Shown piece by piece: positions 1 to 8,885 of a stretch of 64,000 nt of DNA. Source of the stretch: UBA7985 sp002711265 (GTDB taxonomy: Bacteria > Pseudomonadota > Alphaproteobacteria > UBA7985); assembly GCA_965660945.1 (NCBI GenBank), contig CBFIBS010000001.1, positions 186,001 through 250,000 on the forward strand. The letters run 5' to 3'. Below the pieces are notes generated by a model. It was not told the DNA's origin and did not search any database. It was given only the letters and a program-made list of their open reading frames with translations. The stretch's first letter is position 1. The number at the start of each line of letters is the position of its first letter. The translations under genes were made by a program, and so were the position numbers.

Positions 1-1947
1 TCCCTTGATCTTCATCGAACGGCTGTAGGCACCGTCGTCCTGCTGGCTGTGCAGGCGCGTTCCCGGCTGCCCGGATATCAGCGCCAGCGGCCCTTCTTCA
101 CGGCCGTCGCGGGGTGGCAACCAAGTCGCCTGCCCCGGACAATCCGCGAGCCCAAAACTGTCGATCTTTGCGCAGAACAGCTCGATCCGCCCCGAAGGCG
201 TCGGCAGCGGGCTGCCCTCCGGGTCGGCGCGGAAGTCGGCGAGAAACACCTGATCGGGGCTGGGGTCGGGAAGCTCAACCATGTCGCCTTCGATGAAAGT
301 GTCCCAGTCGGGCAGGCTCAGGCCGTGCTTCTCCGCAGTTTCCTGCGTGTCGCGCCACAGCCGCCGGGTCCAGCCCTCGGCATCGCGGCCCTTGGTGAAA
401 GCCTCGGCATCGCCGAGCCTGGCGGCGAGGTCGGCGTAAATATCGAACTCAAGCCGCGCCTCATAGGCGGGTGGCGCGTGCGCGGGCATAGGAACCAGCA
501 CGTCATCGGATTGCCCAGCGCCAAAATCGGTGCGCTCCTGCGGGGCTGCGACGGGCAGCACGATATCGGCGTGGCGCGCCGTGGCGGTCCAGCTGATCTC
601 GTTGATCACCACCGTCTCGGGCCGGGAAAAGGCATCGCGCAACCGGTTCAGGTCCTGATGGTGGTGGAAGGGGTTTCCGCCAGCCCACCAGACCATGCGC
701 GCATCGGGGAACTGCCGCTCCTGCCCCTTGTAGCTGTAGGTGCCGCCGGGGTTCAGCAGCATCTCACTGATCATCGCCACCGGCAGCATCTCGCGCACGG
801 GGTTGATGCCCTGATCGACGACCCCGGCGCGGAACAGACGCCCAGTGTTGCCTATGTTGGCGTTGACCGCCATGGCGATGGTGTAACCCCCGCCGGGCAG
901 GCCAATCTGCCCCAGCATCGCCGCCAGCGTCACCGTGGCCCAAAGCGGTTGCTCGCCGTAGTCGCCGCGCTGCAGGGACGCCGTGGTGGTGATCATGGTG
1001 CGCCCGGCTGCCATCTCGCGCGCCAGCGCCGCAAGTCGGTCGGCGTCCAGCCCGGTCAGCGCGGCTGCCCATTGCGGGGTCTTGGGCTGGCCGTCGGTCT
1101 CCCCGCGCAGGTAGGCGGCGACGCGGTCAAAGCCCACCGTGTAGCGGTCGAGAAAGGCCTGATCGTGCAGGCCTTCTTCGAGGAGCACAAAGGCCAGCGC
1201 CAGCATCATTGCCGTATCCGTGCCTGGCTGGATCGGCATCCACTCGGCGCCGAGGTCTTCTGTCATATCCGCGCGCAGCGGGCTGACGTTGACAAAGCGT
1301 ACGCCGGCATCGGCGCAGGCCTGCAGGCTGCCGGGGAAGCGGTGCAGGCTAGCGCCGCCGTCGCAGACCCGGGTGTTGCGCTCGGCCAGCCCGCCGAAGG
1401 CCACCACCAGATCGCTGTGCTCGGCCACCACCGACCAGCGCGTGGACTGCGGCACATGGCGGTAAAACGGGCCAACGATGTAGGGCAGCAGCACCAGCGC
1501 GGCGTTGTAGCTGTAGTTTCCCTCGGAGCGTACGAAGCCGCCCTGGGTGTTCAGAAACCGCTTGAGCAGTCCCTGTGCGTGGTGGACACGACCGGCGCTC
1601 GACCAGCCGTAGGAGCCGGCGTAGATGCTCTGGTTGCCGTGTTCTGTGCGGATGCGGGTAATTTCACCGGCGAGCAGGTCGAGGACCTCGTCCCAGCTGA
1701 CCTCGACGAAGGGGTCGCGACCACGCTCACCCCGCTTTGCCGCGGCGCCGTGCTCCAGCCAACTGGCGCGGACCGCCGGACGCCGGATACGGCCGGGGCC
1801 GTAGAGGCTGTCGGGGATATTTTCGTTGAGGCGGTTGGGCGCCGGGTCGCGCGGGTGGTTGCCGACGGCGGTGATCCGCTCGCCGTCGGTTTCGACCAGA
1901 CCGACGCCCCAGTGGTTGGAGGTCAGCGTGCTGCCCCGGTCTGCCAT
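1..1947 (-). CDS. Molybdopterin (bis-MGD) S/N-oxide reductase, BisC-type, C-terminus cut by window edge
   Basis: Minus-strand frame open from an ATG at 1947 to the window edge, giving 649 residues of a family that is usually 740-780 long. The start reads MADRGSTLTSNHWGVG with no twin-arginine signal, so a cytoplasmic enzyme is expected. Family motifs are clear: HWG near the N-terminus, SYGWSSAGRVHHAQ and FLNTQGGFV of the DMSO/TMAO/biotin sulfoxide reductase group, and near the edge SGQPGTRLHSQ of the dinucleotide-binding domain. Known members reduce biotin sulfoxide, methionine sulfoxide, DMSO or TMAO; lack of a Tat signal favours a BisC-like role, but the substrate cannot be read from sequence. 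It lies 23 bases downstream of pntB on the same strand and is probably cotranscribed with it. The C-terminal end is off-window. Confidence 0.85.
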   Translation of the reverse strand, partial: MADRGSTLTSNHWGVGLVETDGERITAVGNHPRDPAPNRLNENIPDSLYGPGRIRRPAVRASWLEHGAAAKRGERGRDPFVEVSWDEVLDLLAGEITRIRTEHGNQSIYAGSYGWSSAGRVHHAQGLLKRFLNTQGGFVRSEGNYSYNAALVLLPYIVGPFYRHVPQSTRWSVVAEHSDLVVAFGGLAERNTRVCDGGASLHRFPGSLQACADAGVRFVNVSPLRADMTEDLGAEWMPIQPGTDTAMMLALAFVLLEEGLHDQAFLDRYTVGFDRVAAYLRGETDGQPKTPQWAAALTGLDADRLAALAREMAAGRTMITTTASLQRGDYGEQPLWATVTLAAMLGQIGLPGGGYTIAMAVNANIGNTGRLFRAGVVDQGINPVREMLPVAMISEMLLNPGGTYSYKGQERQFPDARMVWWAGGNPFHHHQDLNRLRDAFSRPETVVINEISWTATARHADIVLPVAAPQERTDFGAGQSDDVLVPMPAHAPPAYEARLEFDIYADLAARLGDAEAFTKGRDAEGWTRRLWRDTQETAEKHGLSLPDWDTFIEGDMVELPDPSPDQVFLADFRADPEGSPLPTPSGRIELFCAKIDSFGLADCPGQATWLPPRDGREEGPLALISGQPGTRLHSQQDDGAYSRSMKIKG

Positions 1948-1970
1948 AGCCTGTCTCCGGGCTGGAGGCG

Positions 1971-3347
1971 CTAGAAGTGCCCCAGCAAAGCGTCAAACGA
2001 CGCCTTGGCGTCGCCGTAGAACATGCGGGTATTGTCCTTGAAGAACAGCGGATTCTCAATACCCGAATAGCCCGTTCCCGCGCCGCGCTTGAGCACGAAC
2101 ACTTGCTCGGACTTCCACACCTCCAACACCGGCATCCCGGCGATGGGCGAATTGGGGTCGTCCTGGGCTGCCGGATTGACGATGTCGTTCGAGCCGACGA
2201 CGATGACCACGTCGGTCTCCGGGAAGTCGTCGTTGATCTCGTCCATCTCCAGCACGATGTCGTAGGGAACCTTGGCCTCGGCCAGCAGCACGTTCATGTG
2301 CCCCGGCAGGCGTCCGGCGACCGGGTGGATGGCAAAGCGCACGTCCTTGCCCTGCGCGCGCAGGCGCCGTGTCAGCTCGGACACAGACTGCTGCGCCTGG
2401 GCTACTGCCATGCCGTAACCGGGCACGATCACCACCGAGCGCGCGTCTGCCAGAGCCTCGGCCACCGCCGGTGCTTCGATCGCGACCATCTCGCCGTCGA
2501 TCTCCATCTGCGCACCGCCACCGCCACCGCCGCCGAAACCGCCGAGGATGACCGAGATGAACGAGCGGTTCATCGCCTTACACATGATGTAGGACAGGAT
2601 CGCACCAGACGCCCCGACCAGCGCCCCTGTGACGATTAGCAGGTCGTTGCCGAGCAGGAAGCCCGTCGCCGCTGCTGCCCAGCCCGAGTAGCTGTTGAGC
2701 ATGGACACCACCACCGGCATGTCAGCGCCGCCGATGGCCATGACCAGATGGATGCCAAGCACGAAGGCCAACAGCGTCATCACCCACAGAGTCCAACTGC
2801 CAGCGTGGTTCATGTACAGCACCATCAGCGCAAGCGAGGCGATGATCAGCGCGAGGTTGAACAGGTGCCGCCCGGGCAGGACCAGCGCCTTGCCGTCGAT
2901 GCTACCGGCGAGCTTACCGTAGGCGATAATCGAGCCGGTGAACGTCACCGCACCGATGAACACGCCGATGAAAATCTCGACCTCGTGGATGATCACTTCG
3001 GCCCGGGTCAGGTCGACCGTGCCGGTGATGTCCGAGTTGATACCGATGAACACGGCCGCCAGTCCGACGAAGGAGTGCAGCGCCGCCACCAGTTGGGGCA
3101 TGCCGGTCATCTCGACCCGCTGGGCCACGACCACCCCGATGACCGCACCCGCGATCAACAGCGGGATCAGCAGCCAGTGCAGGGTCATGTTCGGCCCGAG
3201 CAGGGTCGCAGCAACGGCCAGCGCCATGCCGAAGATGCCGTACCAGACGGCGCGCTTGGCGCTCTCCTGGTTCGACAGCCCGCCCAGAGAAAGAATGAAA
3301 AGGATACTCGCAACGATGTACGCAGCGGTCTGAAGCCCGATACCCAT
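1971..3347 (-). CDS. pntB: NAD(P) transhydrogenase subunit beta
   Basis: 458 residues, close to the usual 460-480. Subunit beta holds the second half of the proton channel (about nine predicted membrane helices in residues 1-260) and the NADP(H)-binding domain III at the C-terminus. The glycine-rich linker GGFGGGGGGGAQ sits between the two. Domain III motifs VPGYGMAVAQAQ, VVIVVGSNDIVNPAAQ and LKRGAGTGYSG match NADP binding. With PntA it forms the inner-membrane proton-driven pump that makes NADPH from NADH. It follows pntA by 22 bases on the same strand. The ATG at 3347 has a GAGG upstream. Confidence 0.97.
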   Translation of the reverse strand: MGIGLQTAAYIVASILFILSLGGLSNQESAKRAVWYGIFGMALAVAATLLGPNMTLHWLLIPLLIAGAVIGVVVAQRVEMTGMPQLVAALHSFVGLAAVFIGINSDITGTVDLTRAEVIIHEVEIFIGVFIGAVTFTGSIIAYGKLAGSIDGKALVLPGRHLFNLALIIASLALMVLYMNHAGSWTLWVMTLLAFVLGIHLVMAIGGADMPVVVSMLNSYSGWAAAATGFLLGNDLLIVTGALVGASGAILSYIMCKAMNRSFISVILGGFGGGGGGGAQMEIDGEMVAIEAPAVAEALADARSVVIVPGYGMAVAQAQQSVSELTRRLRAQGKDVRFAIHPVAGRLPGHMNVLLAEAKVPYDIVLEMDEINDDFPETDVVIVVGSNDIVNPAAQDDPNSPIAGMPVLEVWKSEQVFVLKRGAGTGYSGIENPLFFKDNTRMFYGDAKASFDALLGHF

Positions 3348-3369
3348 GGTTCTCTACCTCTTCCGCTAC

Positions 3370-4938
3370 TCAGGATTTCTGGAACATGGCGAGCATCCGC
3401 CGTGTCACCATGAAACCACCGACAATATTGATGGTTGCGATCAGCACCGAGATCGACGCCAGCGCCCAGACGATGGCGTTACCCGGCCCGATCTGGAGCA
3501 GCGCCCCGATGATGATGATCCCTGAAATCGCGTTCGTGACGGCCATCAGCGGCGTATGCAGCGCGTGGCTGACGTTCCAGATCACTTGGAACCCGACAAA
3601 GCAGGCCAGCACGAACACGACCAGATGCTGCAGGAACGAGGGCGGTGCCACCAGCCCCAGCGCCAGCAGGACGATCGAACCCGCGCCGATCAGCCCGAAC
3701 TGCTGCAGGCCCGCACGGCGCGCAGCGGCGGCCTCCTCGGCCTGGCGCTCTTCGGGGGTCTTCTCCGGCGCAGTTTCGGCCGGCTTGGCCGCAATGGCCT
3801 GAATTTTCGGTGGTGGCGGCGGGAAAGTCACCTCCCCTGCATGCGCTACGGTCGCCCCACGGATCACGTCGTCGTCCATGTCGTGGACGATCACGCCGTC
3901 TTTCTCGGGCGTCAGGTCAGTGAGGAAGTTGACGATATTGTTGGCGTAGAGCGTTGAGGCCTGCGCCGCCATTCGGCTGGGGAAATCGGTGTAGCCGATG
4001 ACCGTGACACCGCCCTCCGTGACGATCTTTTCATCGGGCACGGTCAGATCACAGTTGCCGCCCCGTTCAGCGGCCAGATCGACGATTACCGAACCCGGCT
4101 TCATCGCCTCGACCATGTCGGCAAGCCAGAGCTTGGGCGCATCGCGGCCTGGGATCAGGGCGGTGGTGATGACAATATCGATATCCGGCGCCTGCTCGCG
4201 GAACAACGCCAGCTGCTTCTCCCGGAACTCAGGCGAGGACGGGGCTGCATAGCCGCCCGTTGCCGCGCCGTCGGCGGCATCATCGAAGTCGAGGAACAGG
4301 AACTCGGCACCCATGCTCTCGATCTGCTCGGCGACCTCGGGGCGAACGTCGAAGGCGCGGACGATCGCGCCCAGTGACTGCGCGGTTCCGATGGCGGCAA
4401 GCCCGGCCACACCGGCACCGATCACCAGCACCTTGGCCGGCGGGATCTTACCGGCAGCGGTCACCTGCCCGGTGAAAAAGCGCCCGAAGTTATTTCCCGC
4501 CTCGATCACCGCACGGTAGCCGGCAACGTTGGCCATGGACGACAGCGCGTCCATCTTCTGCGCGCGCGAAATCCGCGGCACCATATCCATGGCGATCACG
4601 GTCGCGCCGCTCTCACCCGCGGCGGTGAGCAGCTCTTCGTTCTGCGAAGGGTAGAAGAAGGAGATCAGGCTCTGCTCGGCGCTGAGGCGCGCGAGGTCCT
4701 TGGGCTCCGGCGGACGGACGCAGGCGATGGTATCGGCACGCTTGTAGAGATCGGCCTTGGATTTCGCCAGCGTGGCACCGGCCTCGACGTAGGCTGCATC
4801 GGCAAAGCCAGCGGCCTTTCCCGCGCCGGGTTCAATGATCAGATCGTGACCTAGTTTGGCCAGCTTTGCCGTGACCTCGGGGGTCATGGCAACGCGCTGT
4901 TCGCCCTTTGCCGTCTCGCGGGGAATCCCAAGTTGCAT
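3370..4938 (-). CDS. pntA: NAD(P) transhydrogenase subunit alpha (fused form)
   Basis: 522 residues in one chain, so the fused form rather than the split PntAA/PntAB seen in some alphaproteobacteria. Residues 1-380 form the NAD(H)-binding domain I, with RISRAQKMDALSSM, the Rossmann glycine motif VIGAGVAGLAAIG and the conserved TALIPGRDAPKLW. An Ala/Glu/Pro-rich linker follows (about 385-415), then roughly four membrane helices ending in GGFMVTRRMLAMFQKS. The ATG at 4938 has a GGAGG seven bases upstream. First gene of the pntA-pntB-reductase operon. Sequence style is strongly alphaproteobacterial (inference from remembered homologues). Confidence 0.97.
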   Translation of the reverse strand: MQLGIPRETAKGEQRVAMTPEVTAKLAKLGHDLIIEPGAGKAAGFADAAYVEAGATLAKSKADLYKRADTIACVRPPEPKDLARLSAEQSLISFFYPSQNEELLTAAGESGATVIAMDMVPRISRAQKMDALSSMANVAGYRAVIEAGNNFGRFFTGQVTAAGKIPPAKVLVIGAGVAGLAAIGTAQSLGAIVRAFDVRPEVAEQIESMGAEFLFLDFDDAADGAATGGYAAPSSPEFREKQLALFREQAPDIDIVITTALIPGRDAPKLWLADMVEAMKPGSVIVDLAAERGGNCDLTVPDEKIVTEGGVTVIGYTDFPSRMAAQASTLYANNIVNFLTDLTPEKDGVIVHDMDDDVIRGATVAHAGEVTFPPPPPKIQAIAAKPAETAPEKTPEERQAEEAAAARRAGLQQFGLIGAGSIVLLALGLVAPPSFLQHLVVFVLACFVGFQVIWNVSHALHTPLMAVTNAISGIIIIGALLQIGPGNAIVWALASISVLIATINIVGGFMVTRRMLAMFQKS

Positions 4939-5268
4939 GAAGGGGCCTCCTTCCCAATTCTTCGCTGTTCGCGTCCACCACCAGAAATGAGACTATGCGC
5001 AGCGGAGCGTCGCCACCAAGTCAAAAAGTGTCTCGTTTCTGCCAAGGCGGACCCGAGTAAACAACATGGCGCGATCATGGGACAAAACCAGCCATAGAGC
5101 CCGGCGGCATTGGGAAAGGATTGGAACTTCCGGGTTGGCCCGCGCACACTTTTTTGTCTCAAGGCCAATTCTGATCCAGCAGCGTCATCCGGCCAGTTTC
5201 TGCTTTACGCCTCGACCCGCAACGGGCTCTAGTCCCCGCGTTTGTTTCCGGATTGAAGGCGCGGTCTG
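4939..5268. promoter_or_regulatory. Divergent intergenic region, pntA / racemase-fold gene
   Basis: About 330 bases with no convincing gene. It must carry the promoter for pntAB leftward and probably one for the gene starting at 5269. The pntA ribosome site (GGAGG on the minus strand, 4946-4950) is the only element I can place with confidence. An open minus-strand frame runs through it but has no family resemblance or ribosome site. I could not assign -35/-10 boxes or an operator. Confidence 0.5.
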
Positions 5269-6117
5269 ATGCCCGATTACACCAAACCCACCAAGTGGCA
5301 GAACCCAGCGGTAAAGCTGTTCCCGTACCAGGTCGGGCTGACCTGCCCGCCGCACGACTTCGACGCCGCTCCCAGTGACCTGCTGCGGATCGCGCCGGAG
5401 AGTGTCGGCGTCCACGGATGGATGCTGCACGTGCCCGACTACGCCCACCGCCTCAATCAGCGGAAGAAGAACTTCGGCATGCTGGAGGACTTCCTCGAGT
5501 GCATGGCCAACAACGGCGCCGATGTCTGCGGACAGGTCGGCTCCAACTGGGTGCACGCCAGCGAGCTGGGCGTCGAGGGCATCCGTGAGCACTGCGAGCG
5601 GCTGTCTGACACGTACCAGACCCCCTTTCACATGGCAGGTTACGCCATGGTCGAAGCCCTGCGCGATCAGAACATCGAGAAGGTCGCGCTCAACGCCTGC
5701 TATCACAGGTCCAGCTGGTATGAGGGGACCGTCGGGTTCCTGCGGGAAGCGGGCTTCGACGTCGTCTGGGCGGGTAACTTCTTCGATCAGGGCTGGTTCC
5801 CCAGCCAGCAGGCGGTCGACGACTGCATCTGGTGTTTCGATGAAGAGCTGCTGTGGAAGTCCTTTGACTTTGTTGCTGAGCAGGCGCCCAAGGTCGATGC
5901 CTATCTGATCAACGGCATGAGCAACTATCGCCGCGCGAGCGACGGTCTGGCCCGGCGGCCCCTGCACCACGTTGCAGCCCTCGAAGCGCGGCTGGGAAAG
6001 CCCGTCATCGGCCACGACATCGCGCTGTACTGGCGGATTTTCAAAACCCTCGGCATCCGACCTGAGCGCGCCGAAGGACAACTGCTGTCATCGCTGGAGG
6101 CCGCGGACCATGCATAA
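5269..6117 (+). CDS. Asp/Glu racemase-superfamily enzyme (maleate isomerase / arylmalonate decarboxylase-like)
   Basis: 282 residues. The length, the two-lobed pattern and blocks such as CMANNGADVCGQVGSNWVH, PFHMAGYAMVEALR and LGKPVIGHDIALYW fit the Asp/Glu/hydantoin racemase superfamily branch that includes maleate cis-trans isomerase and arylmalonate decarboxylase. These enzymes use one or two active-site cysteines. Here the N-lobe site carries C87, while the C-lobe segment YLINGMSNYRR has no cysteine where isomerases and racemases usually have one. A one-cysteine arrangement suggests decarboxylase-type or otherwise altered chemistry, but I did not align it. Its stop overlaps the start of the sulfotransferase-like gene by 8 bases, so the two are translationally coupled. 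Substrate unknown. Confidence 0.65.
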   Translation: MPDYTKPTKWQNPAVKLFPYQVGLTCPPHDFDAAPSDLLRIAPESVGVHGWMLHVPDYAHRLNQRKKNFGMLEDFLECMANNGADVCGQVGSNWVHASELGVEGIREHCERLSDTYQTPFHMAGYAMVEALRDQNIEKVALNACYHRSSWYEGTVGFLREAGFDVVWAGNFFDQGWFPSQQAVDDCIWCFDEELLWKSFDFVAEQAPKVDAYLINGMSNYRRASDGLARRPLHHVAALEARLGKPVIGHDIALYWRIFKTLGIRPERAEGQLLSSLEAADHA

Positions 6118-6853
6118 GATCGTTGCGCTCTGGGCCGTGCCCCGCTCTACCTCCACCGCCTTTGAATGGATGATGCGCCAGCGCGGCGATATGGACTGTC
6201 TGCACGAGCCCTTCGGCGAGGCCTGGTATCAGGGCGAGGACCCCATGTGGCCCCGGTTTAAGGAGGGTGGCGTCACCACCCCCGGGCTCAGCCTTGAAAG
6301 CGTATGGGATGACATGCGGGCCCGGGCGCAGCAGGGCCCCGTCTTCACCAAGGATTTTCCCCTCTACATCAATCACATGTGGGACCGGGAGTTCCTTTCC
6401 AACTTCACCCACGCCTTCCTGATCCGCGACCCGGCAAAGACGATCACCTCGATCTACGACAAGTGGCCGGACTTCGACGAGCTTGAGGTCGGTTTCCCCG
6501 AGCAGCGGGCGCTGTTCGACTTGCTCACCGCCTTCAACGACGGCACCCCGCCGCCGGTGGTGGACAGCGACGACCTGCTCGAAGACCCCGTGGCCATGAC
6601 ACGGGCGTTCTGCGAGGCCGTCGATATTCCCTTCATCGAGAGTGCGCTGAGTTGGGAGCCGGGGGGCGATCCTGGTGCGCACAGCTGGTGGGATGGTGGG
6701 TCGTTCCACCACCTGCTTGCCAAGTCAGATGGGCTGAAGCCGCAGCCGCGTAAGTACGTCGACCTTGCCGACACGCCCGAGCGCGTGCGCCGGGTGCACC
6801 GGCGGATGAAGCCGCACTACGATCACATGCACCGGTTCCGCCTGCGCGCCTGA
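6110..6853 (+). CDS. Sulfotransferase-fold protein (P-loop family)
   Basis: 247 residues from the ATG at 6110, which overlaps the preceding gene by 8 bases; the reading frame extends further upstream but that part lies inside the neighbour. The N-terminus IVALWAVPRSTSTAFEWMM matches the PRSxST-type phosphosulfate-binding loop of bacterial sulfotransferase-like proteins, and FLIRDPAKTITSIY matches the 3'-phosphate-binding RDP segment. A conserved HEPFGE follows the first helix. Members are often annotated only as sulfotransferase family or, misleadingly, as branched-chain aminotransferase-like. Whether it transfers sulfate is unknown. Its tight coupling to the racemase-fold gene suggests a shared pathway (inference). 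Confidence 0.7.
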   Translation: MHKIVALWAVPRSTSTAFEWMMRQRGDMDCLHEPFGEAWYQGEDPMWPRFKEGGVTTPGLSLESVWDDMRARAQQGPVFTKDFPLYINHMWDREFLSNFTHAFLIRDPAKTITSIYDKWPDFDELEVGFPEQRALFDLLTAFNDGTPPPVVDSDDLLEDPVAMTRAFCEAVDIPFIESALSWEPGGDPGAHSWWDGGSFHHLLAKSDGLKPQPRKYVDLADTPERVRRVHRRMKPHYDHMHRFRLRA

Positions 6854-6966
6854 GCACAGCCGTACACACAACCGGAAAGTGCCCGGCTTGCGTGCGCGGC
6901 GGGGGCTGATAGTCTGCGCGCTGAAACCCGGAGCACCGGGCCTGAAACACCAGAGAGGAGCGCACC

Positions 6967-7926
6967 ATGTCTGCTGCCTTTTTCAAGGGAATGATGCCCG
7001 CACTGATGACGCCCTGCGGGGCTGACCGGCGCCCGGACTTTGACGCGCTTGTGGCCAAGGCCGCTGCGCTCATGGATACCGGCATGTCGGCGGTCATCTA
7101 CTGCGGGTCGATGGGGGACTGGCCGCTGGTCAGCGACGCCGACCGGATGGAGGGCGTGGCCCGGCTGACGGCGGCGGGCATCCCGGTCGTGGTCGGCACC
7201 GGTGCGATCAACTCCGCCTCGGCGACGGCGCTGGCCGCCCACGCGCAATCAGTCGGCGCGGCCGGGCTGATGGTGATCCCGCGCGTGCTCTCCCGCGGGC
7301 CGTCAGCCACCGCCCAGAAAAACCATTTTAAATCCATCCTCGGCGCCGCGCCGGATATCCCTGCGGTGATCTACAACAGTCCTTTCTACGGCTTTTCCAC
7401 CCGGGCCGAGCTGTTCTTCGCGCTGCGGGAAGAGCACAGCAATCTGGTGGGCTTCAAGGAGTTCGGCGGCGCTGCAGACCTCAGCTACGCGGCCGAGAAC
7501 ATCACCTCGCACGACGACAGCGTCACGCTCATGGTCGGGGTCGACACGCAGGTCTACCACGGCATCGTTAACTGCGGCGCCAGCGGCGCGATCACTGGGG
7601 TCGGCAACGCCCTGCCTCGCGAAGTGCTGATGCTGGAGCGGCTGTGCCAGAAGGCGGCCTGTGGCAACGCCGAAGCCCGCCTGCGCGCGCAGGAGCTGAC
7701 CGACGCCATCCACGTGGTGTCGACCTTCGACGAAGGCCCGGATCTGGTGCTATTCTACAAGCACATGCTGGTGATGCAGGGCGAGAGCGCCTTCGAACAC
7801 CACTTCAACGAGACCGACGCCCTGACCCCGGCCCAGCGTGGCTTCTGCGAAGCGCAATACCATCTGTTCAAGGCGTGGTTTGCAGACTGGTCCAAACAGG
7901 GCGGGGTCATCGATCAGTGCAAGTAA
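6967..7926 (+). CDS. DHDPS/NAL-family deaminase, probable pyrroline-4-hydroxy-2-carboxylate deaminase
   Basis: 319 residues, a (beta/alpha)8 class I aldolase-type enzyme. The Schiff-base lysine is K164 in LVGFKEFGG and the catalytic tyrosine is in VIYNSPFYGF (Y136). This subgroup, with YNSPFYGF and AENITS, matches the deaminases that turn delta1-pyrroline-4-hydroxy-2-carboxylate into alpha-ketoglutarate semialdehyde in hydroxyproline breakdown (LhpC/HypD type). The assignment is strengthened by the next two genes, an epimerase and a D-amino-acid dehydrogenase, which give the preceding two steps. GAGGAG at 6955-6960 precedes the ATG. The next gene starts inside its last codons. Confidence 0.85.
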   Translation: MSAAFFKGMMPALMTPCGADRRPDFDALVAKAAALMDTGMSAVIYCGSMGDWPLVSDADRMEGVARLTAAGIPVVVGTGAINSASATALAAHAQSVGAAGLMVIPRVLSRGPSATAQKNHFKSILGAAPDIPAVIYNSPFYGFSTRAELFFALREEHSNLVGFKEFGGAADLSYAAENITSHDDSVTLMVGVDTQVYHGIVNCGASGAITGVGNALPREVLMLERLCQKAACGNAEARLRAQELTDAIHVVSTFDEGPDLVLFYKHMLVMQGESAFEHHFNETDALTPAQRGFCEAQYHLFKAWFADWSKQGGVIDQCK

Positions 7927-8885
7927 TCGACAGCCATACGGGCGGTGAACCCACGCGGGTCATCCTCGATGGCGGTCCAGACCTCGGCGCCGGTCCCATG
8001 GCCGAGCGCGCGCGCCGGCTGGCGGCGGAGCACCCGGATTTCTGCCGCGCGGTCCTCGGTGAGCCACGCGGGCAGGTTGCCATGGTCGGTGCCCTGCTCC
8101 AGCCAGCAGAGCGGGAAGGCTCGGTCACCGGGGTGATCTTCTTCGACGTCGATGCCGTGCTCGGCATGTGCGGGCACGGCTCGATCGGGCTGGGGGTGAC
8201 GCTGGCGCATCTGGGTCGGATCGGCCTGGGAGAGCATCAGATCGATACCCCGGCCGGCGCAGTCAGGCTCGCGCTGGAAGACGCGCAGACCGTTACCGTG
8301 ACCAACATCGAAAGCCGCCGGGTCCACGCTGCGCGTGAAATCGACGTTCCCGGCTTCGGCGCCCTGCGGGGTGACGTCGCCTACGGCGGCAACTGGTTCT
8401 TTCTGGTCGATCCCAGTCCGCTGGCGGTCGAAGCCGGCAACATCCCGGCGCTGACCGACTTCAGCATCCGTGTCCGGGACGCGGCAAACGCGCAGGGCGC
8501 AGTGGGCGAGAACGGCGAACTGATCGACCATGTGGTGCTGCTCGGCGGCGCTGATGCGCCGGGCGTGCACGGTCGGAACTTCGTGCTGACCCCAGATAAC
8601 ACCTACGACCGCTCGCCCTGCGGCACGGGCTGCTCGGCGCGCCTCGCCTGTCTGGCGGCGGACCGGCGCCTCGACCCAGGCGATGAAATCGTGCAGGAGA
8701 GCGTAATCGGCAGCCGCTATCGTCTGTCCTACCAGCCCGGCACCGATGGGGGGGTGATCCCACGCATCACCGGACAGGCACACGTGATGGCGGAAACCCG
8801 CCTGATCTTCGCCGCCGGAGACCCCTTCCGCGCCGGCATCGCGCTCAGCGGAGCCGAAGCCAGCCCCCAGGGCCCCCATGGCTGA
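7917..8885 (+). CDS. 4-hydroxyproline 2-epimerase (proline racemase family)
   Basis: 322 residues from a GTG at 7917 that overlaps the upstream stop; the open frame runs further upstream but that part is antisense-quality sequence inside the neighbour. The protein begins MQVIDSHTGGEPTRV, the family start. Both catalytic cysteines are present: C85 in MCGHGS and C235 in SPCGTG. A threonine at the second place would have meant trans-3-hydroxyproline dehydratase, so that is excluded. The enzyme converts trans-4-hydroxy-L-proline to cis-4-hydroxy-D-proline. Proline racemase itself is the alternative, but the neighbours (deaminase, D-amino-acid dehydrogenase) point to hydroxyproline. It overlaps the next gene by 8 bases. 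Confidence 0.88.
   Translation: MQVIDSHTGGEPTRVILDGGPDLGAGPMAERARRLAAEHPDFCRAVLGEPRGQVAMVGALLQPAEREGSVTGVIFFDVDAVLGMCGHGSIGLGVTLAHLGRIGLGEHQIDTPAGAVRLALEDAQTVTVTNIESRRVHAAREIDVPGFGALRGDVAYGGNWFFLVDPSPLAVEAGNIPALTDFSIRVRDAANAQGAVGENGELIDHVVLLGGADAPGVHGRNFVLTPDNTYDRSPCGTGCSARLACLAADRRLDPGDEIVQESVIGSRYRLSYQPGTDGGVIPRITGQAHVMAETRLIFAAGDPFRAGIALSGAEASPQGPHG

Noticed and set aside
49..1974. Long plus-strand open frame (641 codons)
   Set aside because: Antisense to the molybdopterin reductase; composition is Gly/Arg/Val/Gln shadow sequence with no family motifs.
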